From NCBI GenBank assembly GCA_913057175.1, contig CAJXNP010000017.1:111775-175774 (forward strand): a stretch of 64,000 nt of DNA, in the 5' to 3' direction. The notes beneath the pieces are model-generated. The model was given only the letters and a program-made list of their open reading frames with translations, had not been told where the DNA came from and ran no database searches. Positions 1 to 9,244 of this stretch are shown in pieces (position 1 is the first letter of the stretch; every line of letters starts with the position of its first letter). The position numbers were made by a program, and so were the translations under genes. Source of the DNA: an uncultured Cytophagales bacterium (GTDB lineage Bacteria > Bacteroidota > Bacteroidia > Cytophagales > Cyclobacteriaceae).

Positions 1-1
1 G

Positions 2-2809
2 ACGGGAGCAGTAGCTGTAGTAGATCTCGAGCCAATTAAGAATACAACAGGTGGAAACCCCATGCAGGCGCTGCAGGGAAGAATTCCCGGTCTTTACATC
101 GAAAAGACAGGCACACCAACAGCAGCGAACAGTAGAATACTGATACGGGGGGTAAATACGTTGGGTGATAATAATCCTCTGTATATCATTGACGGAGTGC
201 CCACAAAAAGACCTGAGGTTTTTCAAACGATCAGTCCCGGAGCAATAGAATCCGTTCAGGTACTGAAGGATGCTTCTGCCTCTTCCATTTATGGAGCCAG
301 GGCATCTAACGGTGTTGTTATTGTAACAACGAGAGATGGTTCAAAGACAGGTGGGAAAGTCAACATTCAGTTGAATTCAAATGTTTCAATTCAATCTGAA
401 AAATCACAGCGATTCGAAATGTTAAATGCGGTAGACAGAGGGAGAGCACTGTGGCAGGCATCTGTGAATGACAGGGTAGACCCTGCAAGTGGGTATGGCG
501 AGATATATGATTTTGACTGGAACGATGATTTTGACAATCCTGTATTGAACAGCGTAACGGTACAACCTTTCGTCGGTGGTGATCCAAATGTCCCTGCAGG
601 CGATACTGATTGGCAGGAAGAGTCTTATGAAACCGGCTATGTTTTTAACAATGATCTGACCATTTCCGGAGGTAATGAGAAGTCATCTGTTTTGATGAAC
701 CTTGGCTATCTCAAGAATACTGGAATGCTGAAGTACACAAATTATGACAGGATTACTGCCCGGTTAAATGCACAGTCCAGTATATTCAACGAGCGTGTGA
801 AAGTAGGAATGAATACGCAATATGTTTCTTCAAATGAAACCCTTGAAACCCCGGACCTCGGTAGCGCCCCTACACCGGGATTAGCTATTACCCTAGCGCC
901 TACCATACCGGTATATACATCAACCGGTGAATTTGCCGGACCTTTGGGATCCGGATATTCTGATAGAAACAATCCGGTGCACATGCAATACATTAATCGA
1001 TGGGATAATACCAACAGAACTTATCTTTTCGGAAATGTTTATGCGGCGATTGAACCTGTCACTAACCTGGTATTCAGAACAAATGTTGGTGTAGATTATT
1101 CCGTAGTGAAAGACAAGGATATTGAAGTCACCTTTGTTGAAGGATTCATCGCACGAGATGTTAACAGTCTGACTGAGTATTCAAGTGATTTTGTCAGTGT
1201 CACCTGGTCTAATACCCTTAATTACCGGCTATTCCTTGGAAAAAGTACATTCGATTTCCTTGTTGGTGTAGAATCCGTTGGCAATAACTTCAAAGATATT
1301 ACCGGCTATAAAGAAGGTTTTGCTGTGCAATCAGAAGACTTCTTTGTTTTAAGCGCAGGAACCAGCAATGGAAATAGTTTTGGGACCGCTACGAGCAGTA
1401 GATTGTTTTCACAATTTGGAAAAATAAACTATAACTATGCAGATCGTTACCTGGCTTCTTTCACATTAAGACGTGATGGGTCCTCCCGATTTGGTTCTGA
1501 CGATCGATATGGTATTTTCCCTGCAGCAACATTTGGCTGGAGGATCAGCGAAGAAAACTTCTTAAGTGATAAGAGCTTTTTATCTGATCTGAAATTAAGA
1601 GTCGGATTGGGACGTGTCGGAAATCAGGATATTGGAGATTTTGCGAGCCTGGGATTGTTTGAGCCTCGATATGGAGCAACGGCATCTCAGGTACAGGGAA
1701 TAGGGCATGTGGACTTCTTTGATCAATATTGGAATGTTGGATCTGCTTATGATTTAAATGGTGCCAATACCGGAAACCTTCCTTCAGGGTTCGTTTCAGT
1801 TCAGGCCGCTAACCCGGCATTGAAATGGGAAACAACCGATGAATTAAATATGGGAGTGGATTTTGGGTTTTTCAACGGAAAGGTTCTCGGTTCCTTTGAC
1901 TATTTTACCCGTGAAACAAGAGATATATTAATTCAACCTCCTGTGGCCTCAGCAGTCGGAGAAGGCCAGCTGCAATGGTTAAATGGAGCAACTAAACAAA
2001 ACAAAGGCTGGGAGCTGGCTTTGGCTTACTATGGAGAGACAACCGGAGATTTCAGCTACAGCATCTATGCCAATGCTGCTCATTTCAAGGACGAAATAAC
2101 CGAACTCCCGGAAGAAGTTCGAACAGCCTATCCGGGCAATGTTGAGCAAACAATCATTGGCCACTCGGAGCTTTCCATTTTTGGATATGTAACGGATGGG
2201 ATATTCCAAAATCAGGGAGAGGTCGATGCACACGCCACTCAGGTGGGAGCAGGCCCCGGAAGGATAAGATATGCTGATTTGAACAATGATGGACGAATTG
2301 ATGCGCTGGATCAAAAGTTTCTCGGAACTACATTGCCAGACCTGGAATACAGCCTGAGGGTTGATTTGATTTACAAAAACTTTGACTTTTCAATCTTTGG
2401 TTCCGGAGTAGCCGGAAAAACAGGGTTTGATCCGTATACATTTTACAATGATTTCATCAGGGGTCGTGACAATGTTGGCCCGGGAGTATTTGAAGCATGG
2501 ACTCCCCAAAATCCATCTTCCTCAGTTCCATCCCTGACATTGTCGGACGGGAATAATGAAACTCGTACATCTGATTATTTCAATGTAAATGCTTCCTATT
2601 TTAAAATGAGGAATATGCAGTTAGGCTATAGTCTGCCTGAGTCAATTATCGGCAATATTGGTATGGAGCAATTGAGGATTTACCTGATGGCAGAAAATCT
2701 GTTCTGGTTCAAGACAAAAGACTTTCAGGGCCCGGATCCCGAACGAACAGATGTTAATGTGATCCCGATCCCAACGACGGTAACATTAGGTGTAAATGTT
2801 TCATTATAA
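2..2809 (+). CDS. SusC/RagA-family TonB-dependent outer membrane receptor (5' partial)
   Basis: The reading frame is open from the first bases of the window, so the signal peptide, the N-terminal carboxypeptidase-like domain and part of the plug are missing; 935 residues are visible. The plug is recognisable by NPMQALQGRIPGLYI, an IRG motif, PLYIIDGVP and the block DASASSIYGARASNGVV. The rest is a long beta-barrel ending in a typical SusC C-terminus (IPTTVTLGVNVSL). Family knowledge: such receptors import oligosaccharides with a partner SusD lipoprotein and TonB energy. The SusD gene follows after 21 bp and a GH32 enzyme comes next, so inferred substrates are fructo-oligosaccharides. The substrate is inferred from context only. 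Confidence 0.95.
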   Translation, partial: TGAVAVVDLEPIKNTTGGNPMQALQGRIPGLYIEKTGTPTAANSRILIRGVNTLGDNNPLYIIDGVPTKRPEVFQTISPGAIESVQVLKDASASSIYGARASNGVVIVTTRDGSKTGGKVNIQLNSNVSIQSEKSQRFEMLNAVDRGRALWQASVNDRVDPASGYGEIYDFDWNDDFDNPVLNSVTVQPFVGGDPNVPAGDTDWQEESYETGYVFNNDLTISGGNEKSSVLMNLGYLKNTGMLKYTNYDRITARLNAQSSIFNERVKVGMNTQYVSSNETLETPDLGSAPTPGLAITLAPTIPVYTSTGEFAGPLGSGYSDRNNPVHMQYINRWDNTNRTYLFGNVYAAIEPVTNLVFRTNVGVDYSVVKDKDIEVTFVEGFIARDVNSLTEYSSDFVSVTWSNTLNYRLFLGKSTFDFLVGVESVGNNFKDITGYKEGFAVQSEDFFVLSAGTSNGNSFGTATSSRLFSQFGKINYNYADRYLASFTLRRDGSSRFGSDDRYGIFPAATFGWRISEENFLSDKSFLSDLKLRVGLGRVGNQDIGDFASLGLFEPRYGATASQVQGIGHVDFFDQYWNVGSAYDLNGANTGNLPSGFVSVQAANPALKWETTDELNMGVDFGFFNGKVLGSFDYFTRETRDILIQPPVASAVGEGQLQWLNGATKQNKGWELALAYYGETTGDFSYSIYANAAHFKDEITELPEEVRTAYPGNVEQTIIGHSELSIFGYVTDGIFQNQGEVDAHATQVGAGPGRIRYADLNNDGRIDALDQKFLGTTLPDLEYSLRVDLIYKNFDFSIFGSGVAGKTGFDPYTFYNDFIRGRDNVGPGVFEAWTPQNPSSSVPSLTLSDGNNETRTSDYFNVNASYFKMRNMQLGYSLPESIIGNIGMEQLRIYLMAENLFWFKTKDFQGPDPERTDVNVIPIPTTVTLGVNVSL

Positions 2810-2830
2810 GCTATTTAAAAATTGAAAGAT

Positions 2831-4564
2831 ATGAAAAGAAATATAAAATATTTGTACTTGGCAATGGTAGTGTTCCTATTGGCTTCATGTAGCGACTACC
2901 TCGAAACCGAGCCGCAAGGTGCCGTATCTTCCGGCGCATCTTCAGCAGAAAGTGCTGAGGGATTGGTGACAGCAGCTTATGCTGGTGTAGGAAATGATGA
3001 TATGATAGGTCCGATGTCAAGCATGTGGGCATATGGCAGTGTAAGGTCTGATGATGCCTATAAAGGTGGAGGAGGTGTATCGGATGTTGCTGATATCAAC
3101 TTTTATGAGCAATACAACCTTACACAACCTGACCAGGGATGGATGCATCCATATACCTGGGAGAATTTCTATTTGGCAATTTCACGGGCTAATTCGGCTT
3201 TACGATCTCTGAACGAGCTCACGGATGAAGATTTCGACCTTAGAATGACAAGAATAGCCGAGGCCCGGTTTCTCCGTGGGCACTCTCACTTTGTGCTGAA
3301 GGTCTTATTTAAATATATCCCGTACATTGATGAAACACTTTCTAATGAAGAGATCCAGCAGGTTTCAAACCGCGAATATTCTAATGATGAACTATGGAAT
3401 AAAATTGCTGAGGACTTTGAATTTGCTATGAATAATTTACCAGAAACTCAACCGGAAATCGGACGAGCTAACAAATATGCGGCAGCGGCATACCTTGCCA
3501 AACTCAGACTTTACCAGGCATATGAACAGGATGAAAACAACCAGGTGGTAGACATTAATCAAGAACACCTGCAAGAGGTAGTGGATCTCACAGAAATGGT
3601 GATAAGTTCCGGTCAATATAGTTTACAAGCAGATTTTGCCGAAAATTTTCTAGATGGATACGATAATGGGACAGAATCGATCTTCGCGGTACAATTTTCC
3701 ATTAGCGATGGAACATCTGTTGGACGACTAAGTTTTGTTACGGGATTGAATTATCCACACGGTGCACCTCAATACGGATGTTGTGGATTTCATGCGCCAA
3801 GTCAGAACATGGTTAATGCATTTGCGACCGACGTAGACGGCTTACCAAAATTTGACACATTTAATGATGTTGAGTTAGGTGCGGAAGATATTACAGCTTC
3901 AGGCGTTACAGTTGATCCAAGAATAGATCATTCAGTTGGGATTGATGGTCATCCATATAAATATCGAAATGATGATGACTATATTTTCAAAAACAGCTGG
4001 GTTCGCGACCCGGGAGTTTATGGGTTTTTTCAAAGTATGAAGGAACAACAGGCAGCAGATTGTTCATGTTATAAAAAAGAAGGTCCCTTTATTGGTACTT
4101 CTAAAAACATTGATATCATTCGTTATGCAGACGTATTGTTATGGCAGGCCGAAGCATATATTGAGCTGGGTGAGCATGATAAAGCCATGCCATTAATCAA
4201 TATGGTTAGAAAAAGAGCTTCTGAAAGTACGGATAGAACCAGGTTGTCGGATGGTTCTTCTCCTTCAAATTATTTGGTTAATGAATATGACGGTAATAAT
4301 TTGGATTGGACACAAGAAAATGCAAGAATGGCATTGAGGTGGGAAAGAAGATTGGAGTTTGCCATGGAGGGTCCTCGTTTCTTTGACCTTGTACGATGGG
4401 GAATCGCTGAGGAAACTTTAAACGCTTACCTCGACAAGGAAAAGACAAGAAGGGATTTTCTTAATGCCGCGGAATTTACTGCTGGCAGGGATGAATATTA
4501 TCCTATCCCTCAGAGAGAAATAGATTTTACTAATGGATTATATGAACAAAATGTGGGTTATTAG
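2831..4564 (+). CDS. SusD/RagB-family glycan-binding lipoprotein
   Basis: 577 residues. I chose the ATG at 2831, not an in-frame TTG 9 bp upstream, because it gives a clean lipoprotein signal (MKRNIKYLY, then FLLASC with the lipobox cysteine at about residue 20). The N-terminal part is rich in SusD-type helical repeats (WENFYLAISRANSAL, RFLRGHSHFVL). The C-terminal half has the RYADVLLWQAEAYIELG and RWERRLEFAMEGPRFFDLVRWG blocks typical of SusD. It sits on the cell surface and hands oligosaccharides to the SusC barrel encoded just upstream, with which it surely forms one transcript. A strong terminator follows 20 bp after the stop. Confidence 0.95.
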   Translation: MKRNIKYLYLAMVVFLLASCSDYLETEPQGAVSSGASSAESAEGLVTAAYAGVGNDDMIGPMSSMWAYGSVRSDDAYKGGGGVSDVADINFYEQYNLTQPDQGWMHPYTWENFYLAISRANSALRSLNELTDEDFDLRMTRIAEARFLRGHSHFVLKVLFKYIPYIDETLSNEEIQQVSNREYSNDELWNKIAEDFEFAMNNLPETQPEIGRANKYAAAAYLAKLRLYQAYEQDENNQVVDINQEHLQEVVDLTEMVISSGQYSLQADFAENFLDGYDNGTESIFAVQFSISDGTSVGRLSFVTGLNYPHGAPQYGCCGFHAPSQNMVNAFATDVDGLPKFDTFNDVELGAEDITASGVTVDPRIDHSVGIDGHPYKYRNDDDYIFKNSWVRDPGVYGFFQSMKEQQAADCSCYKKEGPFIGTSKNIDIIRYADVLLWQAEAYIELGEHDKAMPLINMVRKRASESTDRTRLSDGSSPSNYLVNEYDGNNLDWTQENARMALRWERRLEFAMEGPRFFDLVRWGIAEETLNAYLDKEKTRRDFLNAAEFTAGRDEYYPIPQREIDFTNGLYEQNVGY

Positions 4565-4584
4565 GTTAGTGAAACTTCATAATT

Positions 4585-4615
4585 CTGAGATGCCTTATCA
4601 AGGCATCTCAGTTTT
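4585..4615 (+). terminator. Rho-independent terminator after susD
   Basis: A perfect 12-bp stem (CTGAGATGCCTT at 4585-4596, complement at 4600-4611) with a 3-base loop ATC is followed by TTTT. It lies between the susD stop and the GH32 start codon, so it could end or attenuate the susCD transcript ahead of the hydrolase gene. Confidence 0.8.
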
Positions 4616-4640
4616 CAAAAATAAATACAATCTATTCACT

Positions 4641-6173
4641 ATGATAAATAAATTGACCAAACGAAGATGTATTGTTGAATGTTTAATGCTAGGCTTACTT
4701 TTGACGACCATTAGCTGCAATAGCGATAAAAAGGCAACACACACTTCAAATGAGCAAAAATCGGTTTTGGCAACATACACCGAACCCCACCGTCCACAAT
4801 TTCATTTTTCACCAGATAGTATGTGGATGAACGATCCGAATGGAATGGTCTTTTATGAAGGAGAGTACCATTTATTTTATCAATATTATCCCGATAGTAC
4901 TGTCTGGGGCCCTATGCACTGGGGACATGCTGTTTCAACCGATCTGGTGCATTGGGATCATTTACCAATTGCTTTGTATCCGGATAAGCTGGGATATATA
5001 TTTTCAGGTAGTGCAGTCGCTGATCTGCGTAATACCTCAGGATTTGGTAGTGAAGGGAATCCGCCATTAGTTGCCATATATACCTATCACGATGCGGTTG
5101 GGGCTGATGCGGGAAAAATTGACTATCAGACACAAGGGATTGCTTACAGCCTTGACAAAGGACGTACATGGACAAAATATGAGGGAAATCCGGTTTTGAG
5201 CAATCCGGGAATCCAGGATTTTCGCGATCCTAAGGTTTTCTGGCACGAAGAGACATCAAAATGGATAATGATCCTTGCAGTTAAAGATCGTATTCATCTA
5301 TATTCCTCTGACAATTTAAAGGAATGGCAAAAAGAAAGTGAATTTGGAGAACATGCCGGGGCTCATGGGGGTGTTTGGGAATGTCCGGATCTGTTTCCCT
5401 TGACGAAAGACGGTATAACAAAATGGGTTCTACTTTTAAGCATCAACCCGGGTGGTCCGAATGGAGGCTCAGCTACTCAGTATTTTGTTGGCGACTTCGA
5501 TGGTCATCAATTTACGGTCAACCACAGCGATGAGAGGTGGATTGATTTTGGCCCCGACAATTATGCCGGAGTCACTTGGTCAAATGTTGATGATAGAAAA
5601 TTATTCATCGGATGGATGAGCAACTGGCATTATAGCCAGGTTGTGCCAACCGAAAGGTGGAGAAGCGCTATGACGATTCCGAGGGAATTATCCTTTGAGG
5701 AAATTGGAAATGAATATTATGTAAAGAGTGATCCGGTTGCTGAGATGGAAAATCTGATAGACAAAGAGCCGGTAGCCACCGATTCGGCTTCGCTCATAAA
5801 CGGATTAGCGAGGATAGAAATAAGTAGGGTAGAAGTTAGTAGTTTCAGAATTTTCTTGTCAAATAATATGGATGAAAAACTAATAATTGGATTTGATAAG
5901 GAAGCTAATCGATATTACGTGGATCGGTCTCAATCGGGCAAAGTTGATTTCAATGAGGGTTTTAGAAATGTCGTTTATGCACCACGAATTACTGAAAGCG
6001 ATAAAATAGATTTGACATTATTTGTCGATCATTCATCTGTGGAAGTATTTGCTGATGATGGATTATCCGTAATGACGACAATATTTTTTCCTAATGAAAA
6101 TTTCACGGTTGTTGGTTATGAAATAGAAGGGGAGCCGGAGATATCTGTCAATCCGATAGAGGGAATTTGGTAG
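4641..6173 (+). CDS. GH32 family fructan hydrolase (levanase/inulinase-like) lipoprotein
   Basis: 510 residues. An open frame reaches back to 4533 inside susD, but the ATG at 4641 gives a proper lipoprotein signal (LLLTTISC, cysteine at residue 26) and lies after the terminator, so I take it as the start. The GH32 signature WMNDPNG (residues 62-68) carries the nucleophile aspartate. RDPKVFW and ECPDLF supply the transition-state and acid/base residues. The C-terminal part is the family's beta-sandwich (VDHSSVEVFADDG). Family members release fructose from levan, inulin or sucrose-type ends. Together with the SusC/SusD pair it defines a fructan utilization locus. No fructokinase or hybrid sensor regulator is visible downstream, though these could lie before the window. 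Confidence 0.93.
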   Translation: MINKLTKRRCIVECLMLGLLLTTISCNSDKKATHTSNEQKSVLATYTEPHRPQFHFSPDSMWMNDPNGMVFYEGEYHLFYQYYPDSTVWGPMHWGHAVSTDLVHWDHLPIALYPDKLGYIFSGSAVADLRNTSGFGSEGNPPLVAIYTYHDAVGADAGKIDYQTQGIAYSLDKGRTWTKYEGNPVLSNPGIQDFRDPKVFWHEETSKWIMILAVKDRIHLYSSDNLKEWQKESEFGEHAGAHGGVWECPDLFPLTKDGITKWVLLLSINPGGPNGGSATQYFVGDFDGHQFTVNHSDERWIDFGPDNYAGVTWSNVDDRKLFIGWMSNWHYSQVVPTERWRSAMTIPRELSFEEIGNEYYVKSDPVAEMENLIDKEPVATDSASLINGLARIEISRVEVSSFRIFLSNNMDEKLIIGFDKEANRYYVDRSQSGKVDFNEGFRNVVYAPRITESDKIDLTLFVDHSSVEVFADDGLSVMTTIFFPNENFTVVGYEIEGEPEISVNPIEGIW

Positions 6174-6193
6174 TCTTTCGCCTGAAAACAATT

Positions 6194-6235
6194 AGCCATT
6201 CGATCACAGTACGTGATGGAATGGCTTTGTATTTG
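6194..6235 (+). terminator. Terminator after the GH32 gene
   Basis: A 14-bp stem with one mismatch (AGCCATTCGATCAC at 6194-6207 against 6213-6226, loop AGTAC) is followed by the T-rich TTGTATTT. It begins about 20 bp after the GH32 stop and sits between convergent genes, so it may serve both strands. Confidence 0.7.
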
Positions 6236-6249
6236 ATTAGTTTATTTCT

Positions 6250-6705
6250 CTAATACAATGAAGCTAATTCCGATTCTGACAACACACTAAACATCCGGTC
6301 TTCTACCATTGTCTTTAAGGTATAAATACTCCTGCAGGTATTGCCGTCCAGTTTCCCAGGTTTCCATTGGACGTTGTTTGTGAAAAGTTCGGCAATTTCT
6401 TGTCTCAGCTTTTTATCCCTTACCTGATAGCTGCAATCTAAAGACCCGCAACGGTTGATTTCAAAGATCTCAGAATTCCCTTCGCAATCAACTGCTATCA
6501 TAATGGTCATGTAAAACGGATGTTTGGAATATTTACTTTTTTTCAGGGAAATGCTATTCAGTCTTTCTTCAATTTCTGCACTTGTAAGGGATGGTTGTGG
6601 AGTTCGATCCGGTATAATATGCAATCCCTGGCATTGGCTTGAAATAGTTTGAGAATAAGAGACAGTACAATAAAAAAGAAAAAGAATGAAGAAAAGTTTT
6701 TTCAT
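6250..6705 (-). CDS. Small secreted protein with TonB C-terminal-like domain
   Basis: 151 residues with an N-terminal signal peptide (KKLFFILFLFYCTVSYSQ). The C-terminal half contains NVQWKPGKLDGNTCRSIYTL, which resembles the end of the TonB C-terminal domain as found in many stand-alone Bacteroidota proteins (W.PG...G..V...Y.L). There is no transmembrane anchor or proline-rich linker, so it is not a classical TonB. It carries five or more cysteines after the signal. It is transcribed convergently with the GH32 gene. The domain call is by eye from the WKPGK motif; a specific role is not known. Confidence 0.6.
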   Translation of the reverse strand: MKKLFFILFLFYCTVSYSQTISSQCQGLHIIPDRTPQPSLTSAEIEERLNSISLKKSKYSKHPFYMTIMIAVDCEGNSEIFEINRCGSLDCSYQVRDKKLRQEIAELFTNNVQWKPGKLDGNTCRSIYTLKTMVEDRMFSVLSESELASLY

Positions 6706-6957
6706 GGCAAAGGCTACGGTTATGTACGACTAAAAAAGATCTCGAGTCCAGAGCTTTGGATAGTGCACTATTGTTCAAAACCTGCGAGTAATATAATCAA
6801 TTTATATGTAAGGTTTAGGCCTGTTCATGAAAAATTTTACACAGAATAAGTTAAATTTCAAGTAAGTAGCCCTTTATGTCTGTGGTAATGACATGTAAGA
6901 ACGATCAGAAATTACAAGAATTTTAACAAAGCTTCCAATGAGTTATCAATATTTCAG

Positions 6958-7449
6958 CTATACCTTTATGGGAAACCTTTTCCTTTTCACTTTTTCAAAT
7001 TTCGCCAGATTAAACTGAAGCTTTAAATTTATGATTTCAGCGCTATGAATGGATAGGCCGTTTTCAATGTCGAAATCAATCATTGAATGACCTTGTATGA
7101 TTTCACGGGATTTATCTGAATAGACGAAACTACTTTTTTCAGGAACAATATAAATTCTCAACTTCTCATAGCGCCCTGGTTCAATATGAAAATCAGAAAG
7201 AATCGTAATCTCCTCTGAATAGCCTTTTATGTGAAGTCTTTTTGGTTTATTTATCTGGATCAGTTTTTGTTCAAATGCATGGTCTGATACGAGTAGAATA
7301 TCTTTAACCATAAAATCCATTTTCGAGATTTTATTCTCATCAATAAATGAAGAATTTAATGAAAGTTGGTCATATCTATAAAGGTCCCAGGAGTTGGAGC
7401 CAAATGAACCCGGAAACATTGGATAAGCTAAAACACTATCTATAATCAT
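6958..7449 (-). CDS. DUF4382-like protein, paralog 1
   Basis: 163 residues from the ATG at 7449, preceded directly by AAGGA. The frame stays open to about 7503 with only a TTG start, so a slightly longer form is possible. The segment IEPGRYEKLRIYI followed by a short strand-rich stretch and ENGLSIHSAEIINLKLQFNLAKF has the order of elements of DUF4382 domains (a PAG.Y..IRL motif, then L.LDF). No signal peptide or lipobox is present, although DUF4382 proteins are usually exported. The next gene upstream (7664-8188) encodes a clear paralog. Function unknown. Confidence 0.55.
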   Translation of the reverse strand: MIIDSVLAYPMFPGSFGSNSWDLYRYDQLSLNSSFIDENKISKMDFMVKDILLVSDHAFEQKLIQINKPKRLHIKGYSEEITILSDFHIEPGRYEKLRIYIVPEKSSFVYSDKSREIIQGHSMIDFDIENGLSIHSAEIINLKLQFNLAKFEKVKRKRFPIKV

Positions 7450-7663
7450 TTCCTTAAATATTTGGTTGTATTGCAGGTTGTTGAATTGCGAATTCAATAA
7501 ATATCATGTATTTGAATGACTGAATTCGCGATCAGACTCGATATTATTACGAAAACACTATTCATTGGTTTGTTTTATTGAAAATTAAATTTCATGAAAT
7601 TGTACAAAATCCTCCAGCTAATTACCGAAAATTTTGATTCCTTTAAATACGGTTAAATGCTCT

Positions 7664-8188
7664 TTACCAAAGCAAATTGAAAAGATTAAGAATTTTTTTA
7701 CTGATTGAATTGTTAACAGCCGACTTGTCAAAATTGTTAAGAAAGAACTGAAGTTTCAGTCTGTTTGTGTCTGGAGTATTGATCACAAGGTCATTCTCAA
7801 TATTAAAATCCAGAAAAGAAGTTCCAACACATTTTCTTTTGGAATGATCGGCAAATCGGACAGAGCTATTTTCCGGATCATATCTCAGTCTTAGTTTTGT
7901 GTAAACACCTGAAGGAACATTGTTTTCAGCCAGAAGATTAATGTGTCTGGGGAAATTATAGATCTCGTTATAGCTGGGAATATCGAATTCTATCAGCTTA
8001 TATTCATCTTCATTTTTATCGATCAAACTAATCTCCTTGATGAAAAGATCCAGGGAAGCGACATTTTCTTCCAGCAGTTTCAAATTATAGGCCATTATTT
8101 GCCTGAACGGAGTATTGTAAACTTCCCAGTAAAATAAACTCAATGTACCAGGAACAATGGCATTGGAAAGAAAATTTATTCTAGACAT
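7664..8188 (-). CDS. DUF4382-like protein, paralog 2
   Basis: 174 residues. It aligns along its whole length with the product of 6958-7449: VPGTLSLFYWEVYN matches FPGSFGSNSWDLYR, VPSGVYTKLRLRYDPENSSV matches the IEPGRYEKLRIY segment, and FLDFNIENDLVINTPDTNRL matches the following block. Like its neighbour it lacks a signal peptide. The two genes are 214 bp apart on the same strand, which suggests an old tandem duplication. The DUF4382 assignment rests on the PxGxYxKLRL motif and is tentative; no function can be given. Confidence 0.55.
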   Translation of the reverse strand: MSRINFLSNAIVPGTLSLFYWEVYNTPFRQIMAYNLKLLEENVASLDLFIKEISLIDKNEDEYKLIEFDIPSYNEIYNFPRHINLLAENNVPSGVYTKLRLRYDPENSSVRFADHSKRKCVGTSFLDFNIENDLVINTPDTNRLKLQFFLNNFDKSAVNNSISKKILNLFNLLW

Positions 8189-8294
8189 GGTGGTTGGTTT
8201 TGGTCGATTGTTTGAATTATGTTTTTGTCAATTAAAATAATATTTGTATGTATCTAACTTCTCAAAAACAAGAATTCATTGCGAATATAATACT

Positions 8295-8332
8295 TAATAG
8301 TTGATTTTGTTAAATGTCAACTATTATTTTTT
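8295..8332. terminator. Inverted repeat with T-run between minus-strand genes
   Basis: A 10-bp stem (TAATAGTTGA at 8295-8304, complement at 8317-8326) with a 12-base loop is followed on the plus strand by TTTTTT. The neighbouring genes are on the minus strand, where the T-run is missing on the correct side. It may be a weak terminator for the DUF2490 gene or a chance AT-rich dyad. Confidence 0.35.
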
Positions 8333-8406
8333 GTTAAATAAATCGAAATGGTTTGTTAACACATGTGTATATGCAATTAGGTTCAGTGCTAACTTTGGAT
8401 CAATAT

Positions 8407-9066
8407 TTAGAATCCAAAAAATACAACCATATTCAATTGATCTCTACCTGAACTTTCAAAAAATTGATTCATATATCCCAGTTCAAACCGGAGCTGGTCA
8501 TTGAGCTTGTAGCCCAACCCGCCATAAAGTCGATTGCGGTCAAATACGGGTGATTCGGAATTTAGAAATATCTCGTTGTACGCTGAAGCATAGAATGTAT
8601 TGGAAGTTAATTCAGGGTTATTCAAAGCAATATTCAGGGAAAGAAAATACCGAAAACGCATCTTGAAGTCTCCCTCTATAAACCTCTGTTCAAACCGATA
8701 TCGGTGTAGCAAACCTACTCTGCTAAATTTTTGTTTAGTGATGAATTGTTGGAAGATCCGATGTTCGTTAACTGAAGTTTTATTGTCGGTATCGGGAACG
8801 TAGTTTTCGGAGAGAATGTACCCGTAGCCTAACAATACATTATTATTTTTCTCCGTCAGGTTATAGCCGATGCCGGTCCGGATGAGCAGTTGTTCGAGAT
8901 CTCCGATAGCATTGTAGTTACGATATTGGATTTCATTGTGCCAGTTCCATCTATCATTGATTTGTTTATTTCCAAAATACATTATCCAATTCCCTAAATT
9001 GCTGTCCTGACAATAAGCAGTAAGCGGCAATAAAAATATCAAACAAACAATTCCTCTTTTCAGCAT
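8407..9066 (-). CDS. DUF2490 domain-containing outer-membrane protein
   Basis: 219 residues with a signal peptide ending at TAYCQ. NLGNWIMYFGNKQINDRWNWHNEIQYRNY near the mature N-terminus, then repeated amphipathic beta strands (LLIRTGIGYNLT, HRIFQQF, GLLHRYRFEQRFI) and a C-terminal aromatic end (VVFFGF) are the hallmarks of DUF2490 proteins, which are predicted small outer-membrane barrels. The family has no established function. It stands alone between the DUF4382-like pair and the divergent sulfatase gene. Confidence 0.82.
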   Translation of the reverse strand: MLKRGIVCLIFLLPLTAYCQDSNLGNWIMYFGNKQINDRWNWHNEIQYRNYNAIGDLEQLLIRTGIGYNLTEKNNNVLLGYGYILSENYVPDTDNKTSVNEHRIFQQFITKQKFSRVGLLHRYRFEQRFIEGDFKMRFRYFLSLNIALNNPELTSNTFYASAYNEIFLNSESPVFDRNRLYGGLGYKLNDQLRFELGYMNQFFESSGRDQLNMVVFFGF

Positions 9067-9244
9067 TCTTTCTTCAAATTAAAAATTGATCAAATTCATT
9101 AAGCTGCGAAAAAAATACATTCCCGATGATTTTGAAAATTTTTTCTGATTAATGGAATGATAACCCTGTCCCAAAACAAAGGTTTATTGCTTTATACTTA
9201 CAATTTCTTGTAGATTAGCAGGGTAAGAAAACGGGCAATGATTC

